In this document: one piece after another, positions 47,461-59,186 of the stretch
Layout: every line of letters starts with the position of its first letter
How positions within the stretch are numbered: position 1 is the stretch's first letter
Assembly: GCA_010093605.1 (NCBI GenBank)
Contig: MU004183.1
Span: 1,612,001-1,676,000, forward strand
Source of the DNA: Lophium mytilinum
Lineage: Eukaryota > Ascomycota > Dothideomycetes > Mytilinidiales > Mytilinidiaceae
DNA length: 64,000 nt
Direction: 5' to 3'
Position numbers and translations under genes: made by a program
The notes under the pieces: model-generated
Told to the model about the DNA's origin: nothing
The model's database searches: none
Seen by the model: the letters and a program-made list of their open reading frames with translations, nothing else

Positions 47461-47879
47461 GAATTTCGATGGTTGCAAAAATTATTCAATATATATACCG
47501 TAAAAAAAGAACAGATCAAAACTCTGGGGTGGCGGTGAAAGCTCTCCTACACGTCATTGGCTATAGATCATTGAAACCGCCGCAGAAATTGCTTACAGGT
47601 ATAGTATAGGTTCCATGGGACCCACTCTCCAATGCGGGGTCTACAACGCCTTTTACAGCTTCCAACCCCACAAGGTAGGATACATAATCCGAAAAATCTA
47701 GTGCATTCTCTTTGAATGTACGCACATAACTCTACTCCATTAGAGCAGAATTGCTAAATGCTGTGGCATATGAAAATTCATGTTGGTTGCGGTTCGGACT
47801 ACTAAGCGAATGTCCCCCAACACCTCCCCGCTCCATCCCACGCCTCCGAACCGCCAGTTTCCCTCACCATAAGCACCCG

Positions 47880-47923
47880 ATCATAAGGCAATAGGCCTTT
47901 CAAAAAGGCCGCGCTATTATGAT
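47880..47923. repeat. 44-bp two-stem hairpin
   Basis: The outer arms ATCATAA and TTATGAT (7 bp) enclose an internal loop, and inner arms GGCCTTT and AAAGGCC (7 bp) enclose the loop CAA. It is a perfect nested inverted repeat, with no neighbouring gene to explain it as a terminator. Confidence 0.5.
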
Positions 47924-48190
47924 TTCTGCTCGAATAGGACAAATCAATCACTGATTCGCTCACATTGTCCTTATCAACTCGCCCGCCCCCTTTTGCAATT
48001 AACTAGGATGTGCCGCCCAGCTGCAACATTTTTATATTCATCGTCTTCACCGGATACGAAGCTGACGGCCTCTACTCATCTAACAACCATGGTGATATTG
48101 GCCTTAGTATGACTTGCCCACGCAGCTACCATAAGCTTCAATTTGAGGGTTCCAAATTGCTTTTTTGCACATATTTTGCTGCCCGCGAAA

Positions 48191-48720
48191 GCCTCCTAGG
48201 CTTAAAGTGTTCTCAAAGCGGCGATGTCGTTGTGTACACTCTATAGATGAACCATGAGGACTTGACCTAGTTTTGAGCTTTGGAGAGCCTCCTGGCCGTT
48301 TGACCTAGAGATTGTGAGGGATATAGTTCGTCCGGCGCTCTAAGCTAGCCGCGTGGCGTTCGAATCAAGTTTACACCTTCAAGAGCCTCCTGGACGTATT
48401 GATATTGAAAAGCGAGTAATGTAAGTCTTTGCAAGTTTCAAATTTGCATCACAGAACTCGTTATTGTTTACGGTTTTTAGGGCCTCCCGGACGTATTAGA
48501 ACTAACTTTACGGAGGAATAATGTACAAGTTCCGCGTTTTAATATAGGACTTAGAAGCTGGTAGCTGCTCATAAAAGGTATAATCTTGTTAAGATCATGT
48601 AAATAACTTAGGAGTCAGGACTCGGAAATTGGTAGCTTCTTCATGCCCTTGAGAGGCTCCTGGGCGCATATCCTTCAATGGGCGAGCAACGAAATTGCGA
48701 TCAAGGTGCAAGCAGACGAT
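48191..48720. repeat. Degenerate ~97-bp tandem repeat, about 5 units
   Basis: A GCCTCCTGGACGTATT-like box recurs at 48191, 48287, 48385, 48482 and 48655 (spacings 96, 98, 97, then 173). The third, fourth and fifth boxes also share following sequence such as GCGAGTAATG..GCAAGT. Stops occur in all frames, so it is not coding now. Confidence 0.55.
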
Positions 48721-49507
48721 TTCTTACAGAATAGCGATACGAAAGGCCCGGCCTAGTCTGATATATTGCTGAGGCGTCCCTAGCAGCGTCTTTTTGCGGC
48801 ATCTTCATTGCAGCTGTGCAAACTCTACGGAGGCGTCAATCTGTGGGCTCAGCGCAGTGGTATTCAGCTTATATACTACTAGAGAACATGCTAACATTCT
48901 GCAATAGGTTCGTGATTCATAGCCATTCTCGCATTGTGATCTAGGCTGCTCCTTGAGCTGTTTCATTCACTCCTATTTGGCAAAGTTTGAAGTCCTCCAG
49001 GAGGATATGTGCCTGGAAAGTCATATCGAGATTCCAGCCAACACCGTAGCAAGCCAAACTTCGACGTTCTAGGTATAGGCACCGAAATTGAGATTCGTAA
49101 TTGTCAATGCCTTTGTACTCTCAGCCCGCATTTCCTTGCTCCATACCTGCTATAAGCGGCCAAAGCTTTTATCAACACAGGTCTATACAGGATCATGACA
49201 CAGAATCGTACACACCTCGAGATCAGAGTCATTTTAATCATGGTTTCATTAGTCTGAGTACAACTGCATTCATAATCAAGGTTATCCATTTCTCTCATCC
49301 TAGTCTTTAAAAATAGTCTTCCATAACAGAGCCGACGCATGATGTAAGATTACTACATGCAAGATCTAGGCCGAATGTTCAAAATGCTCATAAATACGAT
49401 GCGCCTTAATGCCCAAACTGAACTGGGGCCACCCTAAAGGAGTTCTAAAGTCTTTCAAGACGATACTCCACTTTGCAAATGCTCGCAAAAGAAAGAAAAT
49501 CTGAAAT

Positions 49508-51114
49508 CTACGCAATCTCGTACTTGCGCCTGAACATGCCGTCAACGTCAGTGAGGTAGTATGTACCAGGGAACAGGGTATCAGTGGCGCCCTTGGGCTT
49601 GTAGTCTTTTTGAAGGTGGGCCTTGCCGCGGAGGTTGCACATCTGTGGGTGGTGTTAGTCATGTGATGCTGGGAACAATAGTAAGAGTTTCAAAGAAAGA
49701 GAGCTTACCTCATCGTACACCTCCGGAGCGACAACACGTCGCGAGTCCAGGCGGCTCTGGATGTCAAGCGCCTTCGAGATTTCCTCTGTAGAGCCATTGA
49801 CCTTGAATGAAAACAAGGAGCTGGCAAGACCGCTGCCGTAGCTGAACATGCCAATGCGCTTGCCCTGGATGTCCTCGCTGCTGACATTGCTGATCAGGCT
49901 GCACAAGCTGCCGTACACGCTACCGCAGTACATGTTGCCGCACTGAGTGGGGACCTGGATGCTGGGCTGGACGCGGGCGGCGTACTTCTTCTTTGCGAGA
50001 CCCATAAAGACCTTCTCGACGGCCTTGTCAGTCACAGAGGCTGCGTAATCGAGACCAGACAGCTCCTTGGGAACCTCGGCGAAGATGGGGTCGGAGGGGT
50101 TGGTGAGATAGTCGTTGTACAACAGACGCGCGTAAGACTTATTCACCAGCTTGCAGTTTGGCGCATGGAAGCACATGTAGTCGAAACGATCGAGAGGAGT
50201 ACCGGCTGCGGAGTCACCGTTCGCATGACCGTTGGCTTGGCCCTTGACAACTGCTTCGCGGGCGTTGTACGCCTTGTAGCATGCGTCAACAGCCTCGATG
50301 TAGCAGCGGATGGAGAATTGCCCATCAACAATGGGGTACTCGCTCGTGAAGTCGGGCTTGTAGAAGTCGTAGACGTGGGTAATGTAGCTGCCACGGATGC
50401 CAGCATCCACTACAATGGGGGCGTCTGGGCCAACGAGCATAGCCACACAGCCAGCACCGCCAGTCGGGCGAGCATTGCCCTTCTTATACAGCGCAATGTC
50501 GCCAGTAACGACAATTGCGTTCCGGCCGTCCCAAGCAGACGACTCGAGCCAGTTCACAGTGTTGAAGAGGGCGTTGGTGCCGCCGTAGCAGGCATTCACG
50601 GTGTCCACACCCTCGACGTTGAAGTTTCCAGATTCCTCGAAAAGCTGCATCAACACCGACTTGACGGATTTTGACTTGTCGAGCAGGGTCTCGGTGCCGA
50701 CCTCGAGGCGGCCAATGGTCTTCAGGTCGATATTGTACTTCTTTATGAGAGAAGAGAGCGCGGTGAGGGCTAGCGAGTAGATGTCTGTGCAGAAGAGGCC
50801 CGTTAGCACGCATTCTCCCCACTGCGGCCCTGGCTCGCAGCGAACACTGGGTAGGAGCTCTCACCTTCCCGGTCGTCGCAGAAGCTCATCTTCGTCTGGC
50901 CCAGGCCAATGGTGTACTTTCCGGTGCTAACGCCATCGAACTTCTCGAGCTCGGCTTGGTCGACGCACTGCAACCGCGGTTAGAGTCGTCGTTGCCAGAG
51001 GGGCGCAGCACTCGTGCTCGTGCGTCTAGGAGGGGCAGGGGACGGCACACGTACCTGGCTGGGAAAGTAGAGCTCGAGGGCCTTGATGCCGATGTTGGAG
51101 GGTCGCGCGGCCAT
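49508..51114 (-). CDS. ERG13: Hydroxymethylglutaryl-CoA synthase
   Basis: This enzyme condenses acetyl-CoA with acetoacetyl-CoA to HMG-CoA, the second step of the mevalonate pathway feeding sterols and, in some fungi, mevalonate-derived siderophores. Exons 51055-51114, 50865-50967, 49709-50784 and 49508-49642 give 457 residues, the family size. What I see: the N-terminus [58 protein letters not shown], the catalytic cysteine in [12 protein letters not shown] (C120), [25 protein letters not shown], the region [20 protein letters not shown] with the acid-base His, and [14 protein letters not shown]. The last exon codes [43 protein letters not shown]. Gene identity is near certain. Confidence 0.96.
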
Positions 51115-54100
51115 GGTGGAAGTGCTTGGAGGCAGAGAGTTCGTGAGAGAGACGGGTGTGGAGGAGGTGAGGGCGCTGGTTCACCGCTGGTTTTGTAGGG
51201 AGAACAATAGCGTGATAGACAATGGGGTTAAGTTGCGGTCTGGGCGGCGGCGGCGATCGGACAGAAAGTTTGGCGAGACGTGAACTAGATTGGGTGCAAC
51301 GGTGAGCAGTGAGAGCTAATTGATGAGCGGAAGGGAGGTCGCTGGGCGTGTGTTATGAAGGACCTGAGTTCTCGGAGTCCGCAGGCTGCTCTTATAGTGT
51401 CAGACTCCGTGGTGGGCAGCTACTGTATCGCGTCCGGACCCTCAACAAATCGACTCGCCGTGGTGGGATTGACGCTCGAGCCGTCGGCCATCGTCGAAAA
51501 ATCCAACGCCTGCAGGGGCCCTTTGAAGCCCGTTCCCCGCAACGGTCAAGCGCCAGGAACGATTGGTGAATGCAGCCGACAATCGCCCACGGCACTGCCC
51601 TGCAGCATGCGCAACTGATGTGATTTGGACTGCATGTCACACTCGAGCAGGTGGAGTCGCACTCGTGGCACAGTGGCCTTTTCTCACTCCAAATCAACCC
51701 GGATATCGGGCCAAGGCTGCTCGTCGCAAGAAAAGCACCACCAAACGGTGCTCTCGGACCATGTCGTCACCTGCATGCTCCTCGCCAACCACAGCCTGAC
51801 GGACCTGCAGTCGCGCTGCTCCACTGGACGAACCCTCGAGCCGCGGGAATGCTTCAGACGTTCCGACCTGGTACCCATTCACCCCGCTGATTAACATGTC
51901 TAGAGTCCGACGGACTTTTGATACACTAGTTTGCTTCACGCTTTGGCCGTATCTCTGTGCTTTTATGATGTGAAAAGAAGCAGTCACGTTTAGTTTGTCT
52001 CTTGAGTGGGATATTTGATGTGGGATGTGAGCCTATTCCCTCAAGTCTGGTCAAGCTGAAACAGATCCCCCGGTGGCGTCCAGAGCTGAGGTTCTGCGGA
52101 TGATGTTTTTGTTGACTGTTCGTCTGATATCAGGACTGCTCGTTATAAGATCTCGGGCCCTCGTAGTTTCACAACTAGTCAATCAATCCTTCATCATGCA
52201 CTTCATCACAATCACAGCCATTCTCACTGGTCTTTTACCACAACCTAGACTTGTATTCACCACTAGATACATCGTTTCAGAGCATTTTTAGGGAGATATC
52301 AGTTTGTATGACATTGTCCCTTCTGACGATTGTCTAGCTGGCACCACGCCTCGAACAATAGTTTGAAACCGAGCTTGATATCGACTGCATGAGTCTACGT
52401 ATATTCTAGAATACAAAGCGTCTGGGATTGAAATGTATGTTTATTGCCAAGCAGCGAAGTACCCGGACATGAGTTCGCACACTCTTTTTCGCCACGGATT
52501 TTGATCTCCCTTCCTGAACTCGAATAAACTGCCGCACACCTAAACCGCTCAATTTGCGCCGTTCAGGCTTTTGGTCCCAGATATCGCACCGAAATACCTC
52601 AGGTGTATGCAAACTTCTGTCCAGGTAGAGCGCAACGAAGGCCACAAGTCGTTTGCTTGATCGAGTGTAGGTTCTTCTGATTGCGACTACAAGTCCGTCC
52701 TACAACAAATCGCTCGCTCAGGAGGACGTAGTGAGTCGAGCACATGGCCTTCGACTACTACTCAGTTGACGACCACACCCGTGCTGTGTTCGACATCATC
52801 ATTCCAGGAACTCGTTTCCCGCGTAAGATTTCATCTAACTGCCACTCACCACATCTGCCGAGCTCATCAAAACGACTGATCTGGTATGTGGAGCGCCACC
52901 CGGCCCAGTATTGTTGAAGGACCGGCAATACATCCTACAATGTCTTAAGGAAGCGCTCGACTGTGCTGGGAAAGGAATTTGACATGTAAGGAGCCCTAAT
53001 AACTCCGTACGATCATGCTAAACGGACGCGACAAACTGACGACTTCAAATCGCGGAAGACACACCACTACTCTATTCTCTGCTGGCCCGCTTGACTCTGA
53101 CGCTGTCGAACGCGGCATTAAGAGTCTGTTCTACCTACAGCGTGGTTGGTGGAATTTCGAATCGCGAGCACACGGCATGAATGATCTCATGCCGCCATAA
53201 GCAAACAACGCAGGACTGAAGGTTAATGAGGCATAAGAGTGTCGATATACGGCATATCTGGCTATAGGTGTCCATGATGAAACGGGCTTGATCAGTCTTT
53301 CATCAGCATCTAGCCCAAAGAGGAGTCGAAGCAGACGACGGGGAAGCTTGTATTGTTCCGTGGCTAAAGCCCGGGTGGGACGCAGATCTGTCAAACATTC
53401 ATCACTTTCCAGAGGCTTTTGGACATGGAAGGCGGGGCGACCACCCGCAGCGGGAAGGTCGCCAATAGTGGTCTGGATAGGGCAGACCCGCAACGAGTGA
53501 AGGGTAGAGTGCGAGGCCCACGACGGTCGGAGGCTGGGACTGGATGGCTGAACCTGCGCAGTGTTTCATGGCGTTTCAGCGTGCAGACCACCCACCTGCC
53601 TCACGCCGAGTAGATAGTGGCAGGCGAGGCAGCAAGCAGTCTTACCACAAGGTTTTCTGTGGCGAGTCGGCCTGCAGAATCTCCTTAGCCTACCGTGTCT
53701 GCTTTGCGAATGGCGCGCTGCACTGGGCTAGCTATATTGGAGTCGGTCCTGTCTAACGGGGCCCTGCGCGATCACCAGGGCCAAATCAAGGTTATCCGCA
53801 CCTGGGCATCGGCAAATTGAACCGAGTCAGCGTGAAAGAGCATGAGAATTGGTGGAGAGGAGGGGCCGAGAGACAGCGGAGGGTGCATTTGACAGTGTGA
53901 CAGTTTTAGAAATTGAGAGCAGAGGAGCAGAGGCGCGAGAGCACTGACTGTGAGTGACTGATGATGAGCACGGTGGTGATGAAGTGAAACGGAGCTTGCC
54001 GTAGAATATCGTTTGGAGAGCGCCCAGCCAAGCCCTCTCTCAACTCTGAAGCGCCGTCCATAGCACCACGACCCAAACACCCTCACCACCACCCTCGCTG

Positions 54101-54256
54101 GCTCGATCCCAATAACAAACACCTCAATCGCTTCCGGTCGCTGAGCCCTTCGATCGCTTTCTTCGCTGCCTCCGCCCTCGCGTCCCAGGGCCCGCACCGC
54201 GCCCATTATTGCCTCTAAGGGGGGAACGAGCCCGCTGAGGGCTGCCAGACGCTGCC
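51115..54256. other. Long intergenic region, nothing firm
   Basis: This 3.1-kb gap separates two divergent genes, HMG-CoA synthase (minus) and the DUF7820-like gene (plus), and holds both promoters. A short plus-strand frame from the ATG at 52744 (MAFDYYSVDDHTRAVFDIII...) looks protein-like for ~25 codons but ends soon after. I could not build a gene from it. No RNA gene or clear repeat was seen. Confidence 0.5.
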
Positions 54257-56511
54257 ATGGCCGGGCGTGATCGCGACGAGGACTCTACGCCTCGCCAATC
54301 TATCAATCCAAATGTCTTCGACGACGAGTTTGCCATCGATGCCGACGACCTCGACTTTGGGATGGGTGTCGCCGATGGCTTCAGGCCGGGACACCCGTCT
54401 GGTGCGACACGAGATGACCAGGGACTGCAGAGAGCGCCGTCACGACAATCCAACTCAGAAACAACAGAAAATGGTGTGCGCAGGATGCCATCGCGAAACA
54501 GCACCGCTAAACCGCCTGCCACTGGAGACTCCTTTGCTATCGCGAATGATGGCGCCACCCCTGCTGTCCCGAACCGCAACGCCAACATCCACGGTCGAGC
54601 AGGCAGTTCACGCGCCAACGCCCTAATGCACCGCTCGTCTATCAGTTCCGAGTCCTCCTTCGCGACCATGGCTCGATCCGACAGTCCCTACGGCGTAGGC
54701 CCCAGCCATCCGTATGGCATGTATCCCCAAAACACCATCGCCCGCTCCTCAAGCGTGACGACATCCTCGACCATACGCCAACCTCACCGCTCCTTCTCAG
54801 CAAACCGTCCGACACATCCGTACGGCATGTACACCCAAAACGTGGCCGAAGACCAGGACGAGGAAATCGTCACACCAGCGCCAATAATACCGGTCGGGTT
54901 CCCAGGGCGAGATACAGGCTACCATAGGCAAATAGGACCGGACGGCGAGGAACAGGACATCATCGGTCCGGATGGGCACACAGAGCAGCTTCCGCCCTAC
55001 ACGAGATTCCCAGAAGAAGGCCCCACGAAGCACTCGCTCGCAGCGGAGCCATCCCCGAGTCCAGTAGCAACAGTCCCCCCTCGCTCAGGATCATCCCAGG
55101 ACGCTCTAGTGTCGCCGACCACTCCGTCAGAGCGGCAACATCGCGCAGACCCCTACGTTCTTCCTATGTCAGAGTCGTCTGGCTCGTCCCATAATGCTGA
55201 ATCCGGAATCACAGAGAAGTCATGGAGAGGCAGGACCTGGAAGGATATCAGGAGGAAAAGAGTACTGTGGGGCAAGATCCCGCTATGGGTGCTATTACTG
55301 TTCCTAGGTCTTGTCTTGATATTTGCCGTCATTCTAGGTGCTGCAATTGGGTCTTTCCTGGCTCGAGAGAAGATGCAAGCACACCAGCCCCCTCCGTAAG
55401 TGTCCTTTCGCCCTGTCCTAATTATGACTAACACTAGTGCAGTGAAAGCGTCGTGACTGTTGTCACAACCGCATCTATGTTTGATGCGTCACTTATTCCC
55501 ACGCCCTCTGGTCTTTCGCCTCTTCCCATGGGTACATTTGCTCTGCCAATAAGCGTGCCCCAAGAAGCGAGTGCAAATTGCCTCACGGTATCCAACCAAA
55601 CCGCTGCCTGGTCTTGCACCCTATCCTGGCCTGCTCTTCAACTCGTTGTGGCTCCGTATCCTTCCGAGAACTTGCCTTACGCCTCGTTAGTACCCATGGA
55701 TGAAGATGACCCCAAACTTCAATATGGGGTCCAGCCGCCGTCTATTCAAATGCAGACTCTCAGCCTCGTCAGTGATCAGGACTTCCCTAAATACGGCCCG
55801 GCTTTCCATTTCCAGGGTTTGTACGACAAGGTCGTCATCTTGAAGCCTGACCAATTCAGTACAGAAGCAGCGTTGCAAGCTCGAGATGACGATGAACCTG
55901 ACTTCCACCACCGTTTCCAGGTAGTGCCAGGAGACCAGCCGTGGGCCTGCTATTTTAATCAGACATTCATTGAGGGATACCTCTACGTCACGGACAACTC
56001 TTCGGCTGCAACTTGGACACAGTCGCTATCGTCTTCGACTTGCACCACGACGCCCTCAGCGCAAACACCATTACCATCCACAGATGCAGAGGCGGTCACT
56101 TCCGTATCAACTCCTTCATCTGCCACTACGCCAGCCACGCCTTCGTGGTCAGGGCCCTGGCCAAGTCAGTTCACGACGTATCCGACATCGATACCCCCCT
56201 TCCGGCCTCGAGATGACGGGCCCCATCTATTACCCTATCCTCGAGTTGTGAAGATAGAGGAGCGCCGCATTCCCGGCTCGCCCCAGCCAGTGTGCCAGCA
56301 GATGCGGCTTCTTGACAGCGGCCTCCTAGTCCCAGCTGTCAACAGCACTGGACAATGGATACTGATACCTCTTCAAGAAACAGACCCGACGATGCAGCAA
56401 TTCAGCCAGGCGGGCGCGAGTGCACCGGGCGCGAGTAGCTCGCCGTCGCCGGGCGTAAAGAAGAGGGATGACCCGTCCGGCGCGTGTCACTGCCAATGGA
56501 TGTTCCAATGA
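54257..56511 (+). CDS. DUF7820-like single-pass membrane protein
   Basis: Two exons (54257-55395, 55443-56511; 47-nt intron with GTAAGT donor and GTGCAG acceptor) give 735 residues. The first ~350 are hydrophilic, Ser/Pro-rich and probably cytosolic. They contain two copies of HPYGMY[PT]QN (~154 and ~193). Basic RTWKDIRRKRVLWGK precedes a single membrane segment (IPLWVLLLFLGLVLIFAVILGAAIGSFLA, ~339-367). After it comes a large external part with Cys residues and N-glycosylation sites (NQT, NSS, NST), the block PYPRVVKIEERRIPGSPQPVCQQMRLLDSG, and a Ser/Pro-rich end finishing CHCQWMFQ. From memory this matches the fungal DUF7820 family, sometimes mislabelled glycoprotease. Function is unknown; a cell-surface role fits the topology. 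Confidence 0.82.
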
Positions 56512-57685
56512 TAAGCAATCCTGGAGTTTGCTCGATTCTACGTTCTATCTGTCAATATTAGAACGTAGTTCTGCGGTAAGAGCACATCATTGGGCTAGCG
56601 GTCATCAGCGATTCATTCTGGCGGCGTTAAACAAAGGCAAGGGCGTTGGTGACGAGCATTCATACCGAATGCTGTTATTTTTCCTTTCTTATGAAATCTA
56701 TTGAGCATTTGGGTTGCGGATACGGGAGTTAACGATACGGACATCGCGGCGTTTTTGTGTTCCCTTCCTTTATTATTGAAGACTGTCTCCATTGGGGGGA
56801 GAAACACCGGTCCTGCGACTTTTTCCATGTTTTTACTGGAACGCTTGCTGTTGGTCGTCTTGTGTATAATGCCAGCAGCAGGGTGTCTCATTCTTGGCTT
56901 TGTTTCCTTGTATTTGTTCCGCGGCGCAGACTACGAGGCGCTGTGGGTTCTACTTTGCTACGAGTACATTCCTGTCTGTAGGTGGACATGAGGATGGATG
57001 GATGGAAGGATGGATTGGGACGGAAATGGAATCCTAGGTGCTAGCTGGGTGGGAACGATATCCAGCTTGTATGGATAAGTAGCAATCAATAGACGATATC
57101 TTTAAATACTTGACGGCTGTGACGCCTTATTGCGAGCGTATGTCGTTGGTCTTATCGATCCTCATTCACTACCCAGTTGATTGGCTGGAGCATCCGGGTC
57201 CGACTGCTCCGGATGGCCTCATTCGTGTATCAGAACAGCTCATGTACAACTGCACACCTAATCAGAGTCTACTGCCTATAGTGGGCCTCAAACGTAGGCT
57301 CGATGAGATAATTTAGTACTGAACCACTCCCGCCATGTTAAGGTTAGGTTAGAAACGTTACCGACAGATACCGTTCGCCCCGGCTCGGTTGCGGAGGCAT
57401 GCCGATGCAACACACTCGGACAGTCTCTCTCTCCTCCCGGACCATCTCCCGCCCCGCATCTGCGATTGGTAATAGATGCTTGTACATGGCGCGTAATAGA
57501 TGACATAAATGCCCTTTAGGCCTGTCAATCGCTCTTTGAGACCCGAGTATCAAACCTAGGAGATTTATGATAGAGTACACTTCCCATTATCAAATCACAT
57601 CCGAATCATTAAACCTCGCTTTGACTCCCTCATTCCACCTTTCCGTATATTCAACTCTCAATATCTGTTCATCAATTGAATAATC
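56512..57685. other. Intergenic with GGAT-type microsatellite
   Basis: This 1.17-kb gap between two plus-strand genes contains a short (GGAT)n-like run at about 56990-57020. Other open frames are hydrophobic or overlapping and lack support. The last ~150 bp, pyrimidine-rich, are the promoter and leader of the dehydrogenase-like gene. Confidence 0.5.
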
Positions 57686-58647
57686 ATGGCCCCCAAAACC
57701 GCCCTCATCATCGGTGCAGGCAAGAACATCGGCGCGGCCGTCGCGAAGTCGCTTAAAGACCAGGGCTACAGCGTCGCGCTGGTGAGCCGGAAGCCGGACC
57801 CCAAGGCCGCAGAGGCAAGCGGGTATACTGCATTTTCGGCGGACGTAGCGAAGCCCGAGAGTGTGCGGGCGGCGTTCAAGGAGGTTGGGGAGAAGCTGGG
57901 GGCGCCGAGTGTGGTTGTTTATAACGGTAATGCTTCTCTATAGTCCTCACTTCCTGTCACGGCTGGCTTAGGAAGAATTTGGAAAGTGAGATATGATATT
58001 AGTGAAGAGGAGATAAGTTGCGTGCTTGTGGACATGGCTGATATATGTTTTGTAGCTGCCGCATTCACCTTCCCAACGGACCCTTCAGACCCGTTCAGCG
58101 CCGGCGCAGAGGCTTTCGCGGCGGATGTAGCGGTGAATTCCGTTGGTGGCTTTGTTGCGCTCCAGGAGGCTGTGGCGGCGTTTAAGACGGTGGACGACGC
58201 ATCCACGCCGAAGGTGTTTATTGCGACGGGGAATGTGCTGCCGTTCAAGCCAGTTGTGTTTGCCGGGACGCTGGGAGCTGGTAAGGCGGCGCTTGCGCAT
58301 CTAGTGGATGTTTCGATTCAGGCGTTTGGAGGCAAGGGATACAGGTGAGTCTTCCGTCACAATTTTTGGTGGGATAGAGGGTGGAGCTGGTGTCTTTGGC
58401 CGATGGTGGGCCGGGTTGATGTTGGATTGCAGCGGCTGACAGTATGGCGAACAGGTTTTATTTCGCTTCGCAGGTCAATAAGGATGGGAACCCGGTGGAT
58501 TACCCGGAGCTGAGTGGAGAGGCGCATGCGAAGGTTTACGCGCAGTTGCTGGCGGAGAAAGAGCAGGGACCGTGGGAGGTGCGGTTCACGGGCGATACGC
58601 TGAGGTTTAAGGAAGATGAGGCTAAGGCTGCTATGAAGAACTTCTGA
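57686..58647 (+). CDS. Short-chain dehydrogenase-like protein, atypical active site
   Basis: Exons 57686-57926, 58056-58344 and 58455-58647 give 240 residues, the length of a classical SDR. The N-terminus TALIIGAGKNIGAAVAKSLKDQGYSVALVSRK (~4-35) is a Rossmann nucleotide-binding start, with GAGKNIG replacing TGxxxGIG and an Arg-Lys pair after beta-2 that favours NADPH. SADVAKPESV gives the next conserved Asp. The catalytic region differs: where classical members have Y-x-x-x-K, this reads LGAGKAALAHL, keeping the Lys but with Leu at the Tyr position, and the catalytic Ser strand reads VFIATGN. A related fungal group with the same changes exists to my recollection. It may use other residues or bind cofactor without classical catalysis; substrate unknown. 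Confidence 0.83.
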
Positions 58648-58840
58648 GGGAAAAAAACGTCGACAGATTATCCCTAGAGGAAAAGATTATACGGACAGGG
58701 CTGGGAACTACGAAAGAGGAAAGAGATACGATGTGTTCAACACTGAGCGGCAAAACTGTACAATGGAAAAGAACAACGCGGCTAGAGCCGGCTGCTAGTG
58801 ATTGATACTATATGAGGCAAGAATTTCTCCGGTACCTCTG

Positions 58841-59097
58841 TCTTTCGGGACCCCTAAACATTGCACTTTGGTGTGGTGGTAAAGCGTCTATGACGAAATA
58901 GTCAGGGTAAAAAAACCTTTCTTTGTAGGACGGGTTTTCTAGTAGGACTTTGGTCCGAGTTTTTTTGCCGGTCCAAGGTTCGATCCGCGCGTGAGTAGTA
59001 AAGGGCCTCTTTTTAGTATATTTTATAATTCCTTAGACATGAGATATAAATTAAAGATAGAAGGAAGCGCTCTATGTACCCTGATCTATTTTGCTTC
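58841..59097 (+). repeat. SINE-like repeat, copy A
   Basis: This shares order and sequence with copy B: CGGGACC..CTA start, then AGTAGGACTTTGGTCCGAG, a B-box-like GGTTCGATCC (58978-58987), CGCGTGAG.AGTAAAGGGC, and GCTCTATGTACCC near the end. An A-box-like TGGTGTGGTGG lies ~109 bp before the B box. tRNA-derived SINEs carry such boxes, but the wide spacing is unusual, so the class is tentative. Confidence 0.5.
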
Positions 59098-59186
59098 CCG
59101 CTTATTCCTAAAGTAAAGAGAGTGGGTTATTAATATCACCTTAGGCGTCCACAGCTATATACGGCTTGCCATTCTTTCTCACATCC

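Larger units (their letters stand above)
46725..49507. other. Gene-poor repeat-bearing tract
   Basis: This 2.8-kb tract has no supported protein gene. It contains an interrupted tRNA-Ala gene (47329-47460), a 44-bp hairpin (47880-47923) and a ~97-bp degenerate tandem repeat (48191-48720). It looks more AT-rich than its flanks, which suits a decayed repeat region between two housekeeping genes. Confidence 0.6.

Noticed and set aside
52744-52917. Short plus-strand frame MAFDYYSVDDHTRAVFDIII... and a nearby open stretch IKTTDLVCGAPPGPVLLKDRQYILQCLKEALD
   Set aside because: The two stretches look protein-like, but the GTAAGA/GAG splice between them puts them in incompatible frames; it may be a decayed gene fragment.
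56701-56991. 96-codon hydrophobic plus-strand frame after the DUF7820-like gene
   Set aside because: It starts at a non-ATG codon, has no motif, and lies in a 3' flank; likely chance.
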